DNA from: Chalara sp. BL73
Taxonomy: Eukaryota; Ascomycota; Leotiomycetes; Helotiales
NCBI GenBank assembly: GCA_918026815.1
Contig: CAKJVC010000223.1
Location: 52,615 to 116,614, forward strand
DNA length: 64,000 nt
Direction: 5' to 3'
Part shown: positions 32,368 through 45,551 of the stretch, one piece after another
How positions within the stretch are numbered: the stretch's first letter is position 1
Layout of the letters: each line of letters starts with the position of its first letter
Notes under the pieces: model-generated
Told to the model about the DNA's origin: nothing
The model's database searches: none
The model's input: only the letters and a program-made list of their open reading frames with translations
Translations under genes and position numbers: made by a program

Positions 32368-35300
32368 CTATAGAGCCCATCCAAACACTTCAGCTACACT
32401 CAACGTATTGAGTCTAAAGCCAAACAGTGCCACAACGATTCCAATAACATCCACAACCAACAGGACGATGTTTGCTGTCATGAACTTCGGGCTGAAGATG
32501 CGATACAGCATCAAGTGTCTCCTTAAATGTCCAGCCCACATCGTGGTCGCTAGCCCGATCACAGCATAATAAGCTACATGCCATGCAAGCGCAGCAGCTA
32601 CGCTCTTCATGAGACCTTTCTTTTTGGGCTCTTGTTTCCACAGAACAACCGCTGGGACCGCTGCCGCAGCTAGAATCTGGGCGCCGAAGGAGTTGAGTGC
32701 GACGAGGATTGGTGACCAGGGATACCGGATAGTGTGGAGGGCGATGAATGCTGATTCCCATTGGATAGCGGAGAGGGTGGCTTGATGGCCGGTTTTGAAA
32801 AAGTGGAAGCTTCCTAGAAGCGCAAGAATTACGGGGCCAATAGGAGAGGCCGTCAATACATTTAGATCAAGGACCTCGAGAAGAGAGAGAATTTGCCAAG
32901 CCATAAGAGCGATGGCTCCACCACCCATTGGTTTCTGTACCATCAGGACAGCGAGAAGGACATTTACCACCGAGAGAAAATAGCGGGAGCCGTGTGTATT
33001 GGCATACCCAAGGATGGTGACTGTTGCACCTTTGCTATCGACTATTGTGGAATTAGGTGTTGGTTTTGCAGTCTGGCTAATGGAGACCAGAGGAGGAGCA
33101 TAGGTAAAGGCTGTTGAGCCTGCTCCAACTGCTACTGCGAAAACAGTCTGAGCAATGGGAACCCGGATAGTTTTGAGAACTCCACTCCATGAGGGGAACC
33201 ACTCTCCATCGTCTGCAGCATCCAAAGTCCAGAATACAGCACTTAGAATAAGTCCAAACCTGAAGGTCCATCCAATCCAGGCAGATGCGAAGCCTTCGTA
33301 GGATCGGGTACTAACGTAGTATGACTTGATAATCGAGGGTAAACTAATTGCAAGGACGAAAGGGATCAGTAGCTGCCAGGGTGCTGAGGTTGAAGAAGTA
33401 GCGGATGCGTAGTATGTTGAGCGGCAGTATGGCATTTGCTCCTCTCTACAGAGCTTGGAGAATGATGCAAGCCAGCCCAATGCAACGAATGCAAAAGAAT
33501 GATAAATGCCCAAGGCTCTGTTAGCCTTGTTTTCTATTCGTAGTGATGAGATTCCGGTTGCTAATCCAAAGGATGAGATGAAAAAGAGTAACTGTGAATC
33601 CTCCCATATGGTGAAAGAATTCGAGGCGAAGCCGATTGACTGGCTTATCGTAAATATGAATGCAAGCAAACTCCAGAGATTTTTAGGTAGAGGATTACTC
33701 ATAGGCAGCGAGATCCGCAGTTGTGACACCAGCACTACGAGCACGCTTCCGGCAGATGCTCCTGCAAGCAGGAGATCAAAAATGGCAATATCGCTGTCAA
33801 ATTTCCAAACAATGGGTACCAGGCCCGCTGCCAAACCCGACCCAACTGCAATGCCAGTAAGTCCAGCTACGACACATGAACGACTGGTTTTATCGTCATC
33901 GTCTGGAGCAGGATTCCCTCGCAGTATGTTATCGATCTCCAAATGCATTTCAGCTTTCTCAAGCTCTAGATTCTCGGGTACGGTTCCATCTTCAGCGCTA
34001 GCGATAGCATATAAAACCAAAGACAGAACACCGCCAGCTAGAATCGCAATACCGAGAGCCATACTGGCAACATCGAATCGAGCCCATAAGTCGCGAAATA
34101 TACGGAGGGTTTGTACTTGAAAACCCGCATATGCCAGATAGACATCCCTCCACATTTTATCTTTTCCGTTTCCTGAGGAGAGGATAGTTTCCGCTTTTGT
34201 CCATAGAGCACCCGGTGTGCCTTCAGTAGTAGCTATAGTTGCTTCATCAATTCCACGGGCAATATAATAAGCTGCTTGATATCTTTTGGCTCCGGCCGCA
34301 GCCAATCTGACGGCACCAGCAAGATCCTTCCAAAGGTTGCCCTTCTTTCCAGCAAATGCCTCCTCAATTGGCTTACCGATATTGTTGAATGGGATGGGCA
34401 ACCCTAGAAGCAGGGCTAAAGTAGGGACTAAATCGATTTGATCCACTGGCCTGACTTTTGCTGTGTGGGGAGGAGTGATATAAGCAGGATCTGTACGCCC
34501 GAATATACCCTTCTTAGAGTACATCCACAACGCTGCTTGCACTTCGTCATCGCTCTCCCCGCCGTGATCTCCTTTTGAATCCATGCCATGGTCTCCCATA
34601 ACCACCAACAGAGTGTCATCATCCAGAGCTTTCACCACGTCTTGCAACATGATATTCATCTGTTGCAGCTTGGCTGTCATTGCAAAATGGTTAGGCCCAT
34701 ATCGATGTCCGGCATGGTCAACTCCTAAGTAGTGCGCAATCATAACATCCCATTTGCCCCTACCCTCTGGCGAAAGCAGAGGCATAATATGCTCAATAAC
34801 ACCATCATCGACCGTGTGCAAATCATGCACATTAAAACTATCATATGCCCTGCTTATATTCGCCTCAAAATATCCTGGGAAGAGAGCAGTCCATGTATCA
34901 TCACCTAAATGCACAATCCTCTTTCCCGCATCCTTGAGCTGCATCAGAAGGTTGTCCTCCTCGATTGCTGTGCCAGCGAAGTTTGATCCTGCATCCACGA
35001 ATGTTGGCAGAGTCCCTGTGGTAAGACCTTTTAATCTTTGAAGGGTAGTTGTTGGTGGATCCGCAATAAACGGCAGAAGAAACGCATTATTTGGTTGGTT
35101 GATAGCAGTATCATATAAGAAAGGTAGAGCATTATGGAATGCCTGCGCAGGTGTGTCTGGTTTCTCCTCTTTGTATGGGATTGTAAAATCATAGCGTAGG
35201 GCATCGATGATCATAACCACGGCCTTGTCAAAAGTCTTTGGGTGCCAGCAACCTGCTTCTGGTGTTCCGGACCCAGCAAAGGGCAAGGTCAAAGGTATGG

Positions 35301-35681
35301 GTGGTTTGGCGCATGAAGATTTCTCATCAAGGACAAGGCGAGTCAGTAGAAAGCCTTTGGTGAAGAAGTATATTCCGGTTGCATGAATAAATCTGCGAAT
35401 TGATCATTAGCCAAAGATTCAACAACTATCGACTACGCGACTCACAATAACCAGAAGAAGAATCCAACTGCCCAACCCCACTCCCTCCCAAATCTGTCCT
35501 TCTTCCTCTCATTGAACTTTTCGATCGGTGTTTTCGGCTTCTCCCTCACATATCCATGGTCTTTCATGATCCCCTTGACCTTTGCATCCTCGGCATCCTT
35601 AAGAGCTTTCGCTCGAGCATATTGCGCTGCAATTGAATTGTTGTTCCCTGCAACAGGTTTTGGATTTTTGGGTGCTACCAT
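32368..35681 (-). CDS. gpi13: GPI ethanolamine phosphate transferase 3 (Gpi13/PIG-O)
   Basis: Two minus-strand exons (35681-35446 and 35392-32368) join across a 53-nt intron to 1086 aa. Gpi13/PIG-O adds ethanolamine phosphate to the third mannose of the GPI anchor precursor in the ER lumen, the link to which proteins are later attached. Seen: an N-terminal signal-anchor helix (GWAVGFFFWLLFIHATGIYF), then a lumenal alkaline-phosphatase-fold domain (about residues 110-420) with the metal-binding motifs MIIDALRYDF, HYLGVDHAGHRYGPNHF and VMGDHGMDSKGDHGGESDDE. A long stretch of many membrane helices runs to the end (EVFGWAL). The length is normal for the family. The start MVAPKNPKP is followed by a Lys-rich cytoplasmic tail. 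Transcription is convergent with PFK-2 and codirectional with Vps68. Confidence 0.95.
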
Positions 35682-36209
35682 ATTGCCTATATTGCGTTAT
35701 CCGCAGTTATAGACCTATCTCATTGGTCCTACGGATGGTCTGGAAGCTCTACAACATTCCCCCACCTGCTGTTGTAGGGGATTCGCGGTTGTCACTTTTA
35801 TTTTCGAGGGCCGACGCGACACCAAAATGTGGATCTCCATTACTTAATGGCCCCCAGTCTAAACAAATGTTGAACAACAAGTCAGAGACTAGGCTATATG
35901 TAGTGCTTTCCAGAAGTTCAGTTATAAAGATGGAGGTCACAAAATGTTTAGATTTGGTTTGCTGTAAAGAAGTATCAGTAGGTCCAGCACTGACGAGCTT
36001 GTTTTATGGTCTTAAGCCGTTGGGAAATATGGTGTGAGAATGAATTCCATGAAAACCACTAGACTATAGTACAACCATGCTGTATGCGCCCCTGACCAGA
36101 AATTCGCTAGATTGCCTATTTCCCACTTCAACTTCCTATACAGGCCCATGGTTTCGAACTGCTGTCTCACCGGCAAGTATTACGTTATATTCGTATCTAG
36201 ACTCCCGTA
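35682..36209. other. Intergenic, upstream of GPI transferase 3
   Basis: About 0.5 kb between the Gpi13 start and the Vps68 stop, both on the minus strand. It serves as the Gpi13 promoter and the Vps68 3' flank. No gene is seen. Confidence 0.4.
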
Positions 36210-37073
36210 TTAAAGGGATAAGTTGTACGAGTACTCATCCTCCATATTTTGGGAGACCCAGAGCACCACGGAACTGCGGATATAGTCAGGGCCGATCAAG
36301 TATATAAGCTGCATTGAACTTACCTGAGCATAACCAGAGCATTCGCCAGCAAGTTTGCAACCCCCATATATAAAGTCGGCCACGCTGCTTCTGCCACGAC
36401 ATACTTCAATACCAGCACTGTCACTCCACCGGCTAGACCTCCAGCTAAGCTCGCAAAGCCCAGGAACAGAACTACCCTAGCCTTCCATGCAACTCCGTTA
36501 CCACTATATGAATAACTATCTGCGGAAAGTCTCGTTTTCTCAATCGAATTGATGATGAGCATGCCGAGGGCGGAGAAGATCAGAGGTAACCAGTCGATGA
36601 AGGAGATGTGGATATCTGAGCCATTTCTGTGTTTGGACCACACAGCAGCATCAAGCATTACGAAGAACGCAAAGGAAAACTATTTGTGACTTGTTAGCCA
36701 GAAGTATAGGAAATACGCATGCGATAGGCAGTCATCATGCTCTATCAATGCTTCATGGTTCCTAAATGGCACACGGAAGCCACGTCAACACTCCTATGTT
36801 GTAGCGGCTATTCTTTTTGAAGGCCTCTTTAAGACAATATAGAATTCTGGGCTTTAGTTCTGCCATGACACAAATATAGAACGCCGAGCATTCAAAATCG
36901 TCGAACAGCGTAGAATGGTCCGCGATGCACAAACGCTCCATCGGCATCGTCGTTCGCAGAAATGAAAAAGCCCAACCTACCAGAGCACCAGCGCCATAGA
37001 CTCCCGCGCCTTTCGCAGTCGCACTGTTCAACCACTCCGGCTTCCTGAACTTCCACAGCCTTTCTTCAGACAT
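36210..37073 (-). CDS. vps68: Vps68-like four-helix membrane protein (UPF0220/TMEM50 family)
   Basis: Three minus-strand exons (37073-36981, 36679-36324, 36273-36210) give 170 aa. Yeast Vps68 works with Vps55 in traffic from late endosome to vacuole; human relatives are TMEM50A/B. Seen: N-terminal MSEERLWKFRKPEWL, a glycine-rich first helix (GAGVYGAGAL running into FSFAFFVMLDAAVWSK), then DWLPLIFSALGMLIINSI, ARVVLFLGFASLAGGLAGG and a last helix through LLANALVMLR-SSVVLWVSQ. The C terminus NMEDEYSYNLSL matches the conserved family end. The first intron is long (about 301 nt); the exon 1 and exon 2 boundaries are in phase and give the conserved first helix. Start is the first ATG. Confidence 0.9.
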
Positions 37074-37958
37074 CTTGCGCTTAGTGTGCCGTTGGTAACT
37101 CTAGCCGCAGATCGAGTCAAAGCACCACGCGCTCTTTTAGGTTCTTGCAGTTTGTTTCGCCAATTTCAAAAGGCTGGTGTGAGATGTGTCGGGGGTACGT
37201 TGAGCTGAAAGGATTATGGGTGAGTTCTTAGCTTGCGCGGCTCTTCTGGATCATCATAGCAGTAGGGTGTGACTTGGCACTGTTGTTCACGTGATTGGCT
37301 GTGCTATTCCGATTCTCGCTTTGTGCCATGTATCATGTTCTAAAGGAATCCCACAATACAATAGTATCTCTGTGTTGTGTCACGTTTTAGTTAGTCTAGG
37401 TACCTTGTCTATTTACCTTTATAGCAAGACTGATCATACAGAGGCTGAGTCTTTGGTGTGTTTTCTCGATCACTCAGTATGCCTTTGTATACAAGTTCTC
37501 ATATAACTGTATAATGTGTAGAAAGCATCTTCTCATTTCAGTAAGTCTCATTAAGCTTACTAGCTGTTCTTTGCTGCATACATACTACATACAATGGCAG
37601 CCGGCCCCTCCATGGTTTGTGTTTGCCATTCAACGCAATCTTTATTAATTGCGCGGCTCTTCATAAAAGTAGGAAATGAAAACGTCAACGTTAACCCAGT
37701 ACCGCAGTTGCCATCTCTAATTGTACATTGTAAAAGCTGCCCCGCCCGGCTGCCAGAGTCTGCAGCCTAATGTGTGATATTGGTATTACGCCTCGAAGCA
37801 GATGCGTCCTTAAGTCTTCCAGTAATTGTGTGTATGCGAAAGTAAAAGAACGCGATGAACTGAAAGGACCTCTCCAATGCTGCCTACTGACAGGTGGCGG
37901 TCGAAACCCAACCACACCTCCAACGCCGCGTCAAATGCAAGTGTGTGCGAACAAGAAA
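37074..37958. other. Intergenic, upstream of Vps68
   Basis: About 0.9 kb. It holds the Vps68 promoter side and the 3' flank of Smi1/Knr4. No supportable gene. Confidence 0.4.
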
Positions 37959-39725
37959 CTAGATCTCAATCGTCTTCATCGTGTTATCATCTTCAACGGT
38001 TGCCTTTTTGGCACTACCATTCGTTAATCCCAGGCCTTTTATGTCCGAGCCTTCAATTTTTGGATTCTCTTTGTTCTCATCGTCAATGGCAACCGGTTCA
38101 AGCAATGCCTCCAGTGTCTTGCTCTGCTTATCTCCGCTGACTCTTGGTGTCTCAACCTCAACTAGCTTCTCAGCAGGAATTGTGGCTGTCTGTACTCTTA
38201 TAGGGGTTGAGTTTTCTTCGTTGACTCTAGCAAGAGGACTGGACTTTGGGTAATTTGCACGAATTGGGCTGGCAACAGGCGATGCTCCGCTGAATCTTTG
38301 CATCGACCTTCCCCGTGGTTCACCACCAACCTCGGCCGTAGGACTAGCATATGGTGACGTAGATGGAGAGCCGGATGCGCCGACTGGTGCCTGAGATCTT
38401 CGTCTTTGACCCTTACGGCCATACTTTTGATCCATTCTCCATCTTAAGATATCCAAATACCCTGGCTCAACCTTGCTTGTCTTAAACTCTCGTAGTTTCA
38501 GCTCATTCGTCTCTTCGTCTACAAACCACTTTCCGCTGTTCAAATCATCAGCGACGGTAGCCAGGAACGCTGACCAGGAACGTGCGATAACATATTTGCA
38601 ATCATAATCTCTGCCAAATAGGATGACCTGTCCCCATTTACCAGTGGGACCGGGAGCAAGATCAACGGCCAAGTTGTTCCCACCCCAGTCTCTGACCAAG
38701 GGGATCCAGGCGGGGTGCGAGTAAGTCTTTTGAATTGCTCCAGATGGCTGAGAGTCTTGTTTGGCAAGGAGTTCCTGTCGCCACATAGGATTTGGAGACT
38801 GCGCTGATGGCCTTGATGAAGATGACGAAGACGCCCCCCCCAAAGCTTTCAAAGGAGTTGAAGGCTTATAATTGACTGGCTCTGTGAGGTATTCCTGATT
38901 GACTTTCTTCCAGTTCTCCCATTCTTGTACAATTTCCTCACAATCCAGCAGCATACAGCCGAATATAATACCGGTTGGCAGTCCACCGCGCTCTTGTCCG
39001 TCGTGGTGTTGCAATGACTCGCGCACCTCCATTGGCAGAGAGCAATCTAATTGATGTTCTAGTTCATTCAAATCGTTGTTGGTGCAGCCCTCGCAAAGTT
39101 GATCAAAGAGCTCCTCATAGTTTTCTTCTGCCCACCGATCAATTCTCTTCCAGGAGTGGCCCACAGGTGGAGGTGGAGGAAGTCCCTCTTGAAACGCTTG
39201 CATTTGGATTTCGCCAGGGGTACCACTCTCAAAGTTTTCGTTTGTGCTTTGTTGTTGTAGAATAGAAGATGACCTCATGCCAGGGGAATAAGGTGAATTA
39301 GGACGTGAGCTTTGGCTAAGTTGTTGTGTGAGGGGCGATCCAGGGTAAGCGCTGCCGTTCAGGGCCGATGTTGAATGCCTACCAGCATCTTCGTAATATG
39401 GAGAGCTAACATCAGCGCGTGATTCGGAAGCTGTAGTTGCGACTGATGTGAGAGGAGCGTGCCGGCTTTGTGCGAGGGGTACGTGCTGTCCTGTTCGGTA
39501 TGGAGAATCGTATGAAGAGTCTATTTACAGCGTAAGCAGGAAGCAGATCTAGGTAAGAAGTGGAAACACACGTCGGTCGTAACTGGTCATGGCATGCCAG
39601 AACGATTTAAAGGCAGACCCGAATCTGTTGAGCGATGCATGTCAGTTGGAATGCTTCGAATCAGTATACACCTCGTCAAGGTATATGCTGAAAAGCAGGA
39701 AAAGGGATGAAACTTACGCCGCCAT
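37959..39725 (-). CDS. Smi1/Knr4 family cell-wall synthesis regulator
   Basis: Three minus-strand exons: 39725-39718 (only 8 nt, encoding MA and part of the third codon), 39624-39572 and 39520-37959, giving about 540 aa. The second exon encodes FGSAFKSFWHAMTSYDR and the third opens HSSYDSPYRTGQHVPL, both typical of filamentous-fungal Smi1. Smi1/Knr4 coordinates glucan and chitin synthesis and links the cell-integrity MAP kinase and calcineurin pathways. The SMI1/KNR4 domain lies about residues 155-320, including WKRIDRWAEENYEELF, LPMEVRESLQHHDGQE, IFGCMLLDCEEIVQEWENWK, WGGNNLAVDLAPGPTGKWGQ and ILFGRDYDCKYVIARSW. The C-terminal third is disordered, Ser/Pro/Lys-rich. The 8-nt first exon is inferred from phase and the family MxxFGSAFKSFW start, so that end is less certain. 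Confidence 0.9.
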
Positions 39726-41339
39726 TCTGGCGATCACCTATATCTCACAAACAGACAAGATGCGGCAAACGAGTGCTGTGACAAACGGCAAAAGAAAGGC
39801 GTCGTCCTCAAGACGTGAGCAGAACGAATGTGGTGGGTTTTTGGGCCGTGGTAATGTGCAACAGGGAGAACTTGGGTGTCGCTTGAAAAGGGTGAAGCAA
39901 GCCGTTATTTTGATGGATCAATCTTGGCGAGGCTACAACAACCCTAATACCCCATCGGCTTGCAGGGCGAATTGGGTGTAAGGATTAATCCTGAATGCTT
40001 ATTTTTTTTAGGTCAAGATCCTCTTTAACATTAGTTTCTTGTTCTTGCCGTGATGATGCGACCACCGTGTCGTAGACCAATAATGAGCAAGACTGGCCCT
40101 CTTTCTTTTAACGCGACTTGAGTGTGTGAGAGTGAGAGAGATATACGTGTGTATGTTTGGTGTGGTGGGTAGTAGTTCGTAGAAATAAGGGACCGGGTCG
40201 GCCAGGGGAAGTGCTATTTAAAGGTAATGGCGAAGAATCTATAAATGTCTGACAGATAGGGTCAGACTTTGCATATCTCAGAGCATCAATTTGGGTCTTT
40301 GCAGCGCCGTGCTTTTAGCTTCTGCGTCTTATGTTAAGTTTGTTTTTCAGATACTGGATACTGTGCTGTATGTAGGTAGCAAGGAAAGGGGGAACCTGTT
40401 TTAGTTCTGGCTGGCTCTGCACAGGGGTTTGGAAAAGGTGACGACAGTGAGGCCGGAGATTGCCCACTTAAATTATTCATCGAGGAACACATTCATGCAA
40501 TATCAAACAACACTAGCCTATATCATACCACAACAAGCACCTCACCATCAAAAATTATAATATGCGTAAATGAAAATGAAAGGTAGGAAAGCTCATCAAG
40601 CTCATCAAAATCACAAAATCACAAAAAGAACTGCGCACCAAAAATTGGATCTCTATTTGCTTACGCCTCCGTTGAGCCCTTGAACTTCCTCTCATTGTTT
40701 CATGTACACTCTTCCTAAGCACACGCTCATAGTTGTTATAACGCGACTCATCTTTGGGTAACCCACCCCTATTGCCAACTGGAGTGGGTAGAACTTTCGT
40801 ACAAAAGTTATCCTTGATGGCAAAGCTGGGTTCGTTAATGGAAGCGGTTGGTCACAGTGAGCCAGATATACGCCAAGATCGTATGGAAAACAACATCAAT
40901 TCCTGTCCAGACACGCTGAATTTGCCCATTCTTTGCTGCAGCTAAGCCTCTACCCATGGGATATAACTTGCCCTTGGTGGCTATTCGATCAACAGAACCC
41001 ACGTCTTTGATCTTCCAAACGGATACTCTACCAACCCCGCAGCCATCTTGGACAGAGGTTGTCGCCACCCAACTGCCGAACCAGGAACGTGATGCTGCCT
41101 ATGAATCCCTTGACGTGATTTGAACAATTTAATAGCCTTTTTTTCACCAGCGAATGCCTCATAACACGATATCAATGGTCAATATTAGCATGTTTGCTCC
41201 TCGTAAAAGTCTCATTTGATACACAGCCTCACCAGAGACCTCAATCCTAGCAGGTGTCCATATATGCCTATGTCTAAGCGTCTCTCCTTCGAAATTCCAA
41301 CCCGGTTACTCCAAACACCTTGCTGAATCACGCAATCCT
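39726..41339. other. Intergenic, Smi1 upstream region and Sec8 3' flank
   Basis: About 1.6 kb. The first part is the Smi1 promoter and leader, with GA/GT-rich stretches near 40125-40165. The rest is the 3' flank of Sec8. Short frames on both strands around 40750-41180 have no recognisable motif and I do not call them. Confidence 0.4.
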
Positions 41340-44300
41340 CTAGGTTTGCCACATATACTCGCTCAATTGTAACAGATCCTCGTCCATCCGCCTTTTTGCC
41401 ACACTACTGATACCCCTCTCCGGGTCTTCTAGCTGTTCGCTATAGCAGAGCCCCAGCAAAGTTTTGAGCTCGTCGTAGCTAAACAACTCCTTGACGCCAT
41501 TGTCTTTCTCTTTCTCTTCCTTTGCCTGCTTGAGTACAGCTTCGGAGCCTTCTACGAAAAGGTCGAAAAATTTGGCTGCCCGCTCTAGGCTAACCTCTGC
41601 TTCAATATTCTTCAAATTCTGCTGTAGTACAAGGATATTAAGTTGCATTCTCCCGCAACCATTTGCATTCATTGCCTTAACCATTCCCGCGTTGCTAACT
41701 AGGAAGCTATCAATCAGAAAAGCGAGTCCTGTTCGAATGAATGTTATCTCCTTTTCACGAAGAAACTTTACTGCTGTCTCATCATATGAGACTAAATCAG
41801 CATTGAGACTCAGTATCCTTGGATCAGGGTCGTTCACGACCTGTTCGAGTAGATAAGGTGCTGATTCAGGCGATAATGCTACAGAGAGTGAGTGGACAAT
41901 TTGACACCGTATTTCCATATGTAAAGTAAGGAGGACTGTTCCTGCAAACTCTTGGAAAGATGACACTGTTGAGTCGAAAGCACTACTTTATGTAAGCTCA
42001 ATAACAGCCAAAATTGGACTGAAAATACTTGCATGACAGTTTCCTGAGACATCGGGAGGTAAGAGGGGGCCTCATCATCTTGACTTCTAGAGGCATCATT
42101 CAAAAGCGTCCAGCGCCTGTTCTGTGGCTTCTGTATTGAGTTCCGTTTGGAATCGGTATCGTTACGCGTGATATGGCGAAGCTGCTCGATCTTGATGGAG
42201 AGCCATTTCATACTGGTGTACAAAACACACAATGACGATATAGTTTCTCGATCCACTATGATGTCTTTGAGACGAAGGGGGTTCTCATTTGTGTGAAGAA
42301 TAAGCAAACCCGTTTCTTTTTCAAGCAGGAGACGGTCATCCCCTTCTGCAGTCCATAGTTTCTGCATTGTGTCATATATTTCACCAGGGCCAGCAGCAAG
42401 TGAGGCAGAAAGCTTTTCTGCGCTGTGATCAGATTCCTGGTCTCGTGAGACCAAGACTTTGAACCAACTATAGCAATGGTTGTAGTACTTCATCATTTGC
42501 TCAATGATGATCTGGCTAAGGGCTTGATCATGAGGAATGGTATCAAGCATTTTACAAAATGCTATAATCAAACTGAAAAAGGACGACGTGCCTTTGAAGA
42601 CTGGTCTTCGAGCAAGCTTAGACCATTGCGGGTCTTCCTGGAAAGCATCAGGTTCATTAAAAAGCGAATAGCTGACCTTTTCAAGAGTTTCTTCAAGTTG
42701 AGGCCGAAAAACATTCTTAAGGAATGTGTCGAGGAAAGATGTGAGCGTGCTGGTTACAATATCTGACCTTGGGGGCACAATGCTCTTGAGCCGTTGAAGA
42801 AAAGTAATCGTTGGCGGCAGTAGTAAACTCATGTTGAAAACGCTGGGCTCCACTAAGGATTTATGTGCTGCCTTAGTATCAACGTTAGATGTGCCTTGCA
42901 TGCGGCGCGTTCCGATAGTGCTGTCCGTCCTTTGAGCGATCTGTTTCTTGCCGTCGGCTTGTTTCCTATTACTAGACATAAGCCCAGGAACCGCAGCTCT
43001 GATTATTCCATCAAGGTCCTGGTATTCCGTTGTCATTTGTACAGATTTTGCATCCGCATCAGAGAACTGAAAAAGCTGATCACGTTTCTGATCTTTCCGC
43101 CTTACCCCATCCCGCGCACTTGAATTATGTTGGTATATGTCAGCTTCTGTGGTGATGTAACTATTCAAGAGAGACTTTATCTCGTTTTGATACAACGTCC
43201 ATAACTCTTTGAAGCTTCCAAGTAGGATCGAAGAATTCCTTGCGCCTTCTCTTCGGACAATAGAGCTCGTTATATCGTGAAACACCCTGTGGCATTCAGC
43301 AACAGCTTCAAACTTAGCGTACAACGTCCAAAGAAGGTCGTAGATAACATCTGCACGAATGCCGTTCTCCTTTCCATAAATGTGACTGCCACGAGATCCT
43401 GATATTACCCCTCTTAATGAACTCGGGTGCCGTTGGTCAACCTCTCCGTTTGTCTCATTGACAATACCGAACAGCTCACTTGGAAGCCTTTCTTTGATAG
43501 TATTCACCGCTGACTCAAGTCGGCCGAGCTTATTCAAAGACTCCACTAGTAACTCAATGTAATAGAAGGTGTCAGACTCAGGATTTCTAGATGGATCTTC
43601 CACCATAGGCTCAGAAAGATCCATCGAGTCTAAAACTTCATAAAATGGTGGTAGAGTCGCAGGTTTACTTGCCTTCTCCTTGTTGAGACCAGGTTGGCCT
43701 TTGGCAAGTAGTTGCCACCGTTCCTGACAATAAGGTGATTTGAGATATAAATGGTCATGCAACTCCTCGATCAATATATCTGTCAGGGCAGTCTCCTGAT
43801 TCGTCAGATAACCTCTCAGTTCACTTAATGCGCCTATATCATCTAGTGCTGGTACCCGGATTCGCCGCAGAGCATCTTGCAAAACATCCACAGCCGTGAG
43901 AAACCTCTTTTCTGATATTCTTGCTTCCAATTGATCGGGCACCAGGCGTAACTCTTCAATTTCTGAAAGCGTTCGTAATAAATCGTCGTAGTTCTTCGAG
44001 GCGCTGGCCAATTTGCGTAGCTCAGGATCTGTGCTTCCCAGACTGGCCTTGGATTGTGTCAAAGATTCTTTCAAAGTTCGCACGCGCTTTTGCGATGCCT
44101 GTATACTGGACTGAATCTTATGGAAAGTGCCAATCGAGCTGTTGAAACCTTGGTGATGCTCATGGACAATTGCCTTCAGCGACTCTTGCAAATATCTATG
44201 CATCTGCTCGAATTGCGGACGATCACGCTCGCGGCCCACTGAGCTATTGTCCAGTAGCTGAAGGGATACGTGGACAGGAACGCATGTGCTCTTGCACATC

Positions 44301-44545
44301 TCGGGCCATTCTGACTGTATACGTTCTAAGATATCCCCTATCCGTCTCTCCGCCACACTTTCGGCTCGATTTCGAGGCGCAAGGTTTGATCTTACAGTTG
44401 ACGGCGAAGGCGGTTTGTAAATATCATCGTATGTCTGGCCATAAGGATCATAATCTGTGGGAGACTGAGCGTACCCTCCATTCCGACCATTGGAGGACAG
44501 ATTCTCCCCTCCTCCTAAACCATATCGATTACGATTGCGTGACAT
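41340..44545 (-). CDS. sec8: Exocyst complex subunit Sec8 (EXOC4)
   Basis: Two minus-strand exons (44545-42033 and 41982-41340) give about 1051 aa. Sec8 is a core subunit of the octameric exocyst that tethers secretory vesicles to the plasma membrane at growing tips and septa. Seen: an N-terminal Gly/Asn-rich stretch, the Sec8 N domain with coiled coil (IQASQKRVRTLKESLTQSKA, then LRTLSEIEELRLVPDQLEAR and ISEKRFLTAVDVLQDALRRI) and a C-terminal block MNANGCGRMQLNILVLQQNL, SYDELKTLLGLCYSEQL and DLLQLSEYMWQT. No GT donor restores the frame between exons. A GC donor (GCAAGT at 42032-42027) does, giving QETVI-AFDSTVSSFQEF, which fits the family. The 50-nt intron ends TAG at 41983. A cytosolic rod-like protein on the minus strand. 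Confidence 0.92.
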
Positions 44546-45551
44546 CTCGTGTTCGTCTAGATCGCATTCCCGTTATTTCCATAACATTCGGTGGCATTCG
44601 CGAGGACTTTGTTCGATCTTAATGTTGTGGTTCTGGTACAGTTCTTTATTGATGAGGTTGATGTTGTGAGCCTGCCTTGCCTTCTTCGGCAAAATCCACA
44701 GCCTTGTGGTCAAACCTTAAAACTCAATGGTCTGTAAGTGGCTCAAGTTCTACAACGGATTCCGAACGGAATATAGAATACAGTACATATCGACCATAGG
44801 ATGTTGATTAATGTTCAATTACCAGCAAACCCGTCATGACTGTGGTATGCAAAAAAAAGGTTGACAAAAATCCCTAAGACTAATTTCCTTGCTATCGTCA
44901 CCTATATACTTAATGTCGATTGCTTCCACAACAATTGTATTGAATACTGGCATATCTGCCTTCTCAATGCGAAGCGCTGCAGTGGTATGAGACTGAACTT
45001 TCTAAGAGTTCCACTGGTTTTCTTGTATTAGTCCTTTAGGAATATCATAGCGAGGAAATATGTAACTCCGCTCACCTCTTTAGTTATCACAACCTATGTT
45101 GGAGCAACATAGCCCGGTTGCCTTACAGTGGAAGGGATGATTTAAGATCACTCATGGACGGACTAAGCCCAGATTCAAACAGGCAGCTTGGCTCCATTGC
45201 GTAAGGTTTTCTTAGGAATGAAACTTACTATAGACACTCGTGCTTGAACACTTGGATTAGAACTACGATGAATGATCATCTGAGTTGTGGCGGAAAAATA
45301 TATTCATTTCACGGCTCCGGATAAATATATCATGTGGTAGCTTCTATCATTCTCAATGAAACACGAACTAGAGGCTAAGTAATTCAGCCTTATTCCAAAT
45401 CATCAATTTTTGTTATGAACTGGGAGGTTTCCTGGAAGTGTTCCTGTGGTCTTGTTTTCGACATTCTCTGAAGTACAAGCCAAGCTACCCTTCTCTCCAG
45501 TCTTGTTTGGTTCCAATTAATAGTTCCAAACTAATCGAAACGTTGTTCAGT
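44546..45551. other. Intergenic, Sec8 upstream / secreted-protein patch
   Basis: About 1 kb between two divergent genes. No supportable gene and no clear TATA box. AT content is somewhat higher than in neighbouring exons. Confidence 0.35.

Noticed and set aside
40835..41175. Two short minus-strand frames downstream of Sec8
   Set aside because: They have no recognisable domain and no in-phase splicing that extends them; they are probably Sec8 3' flank.
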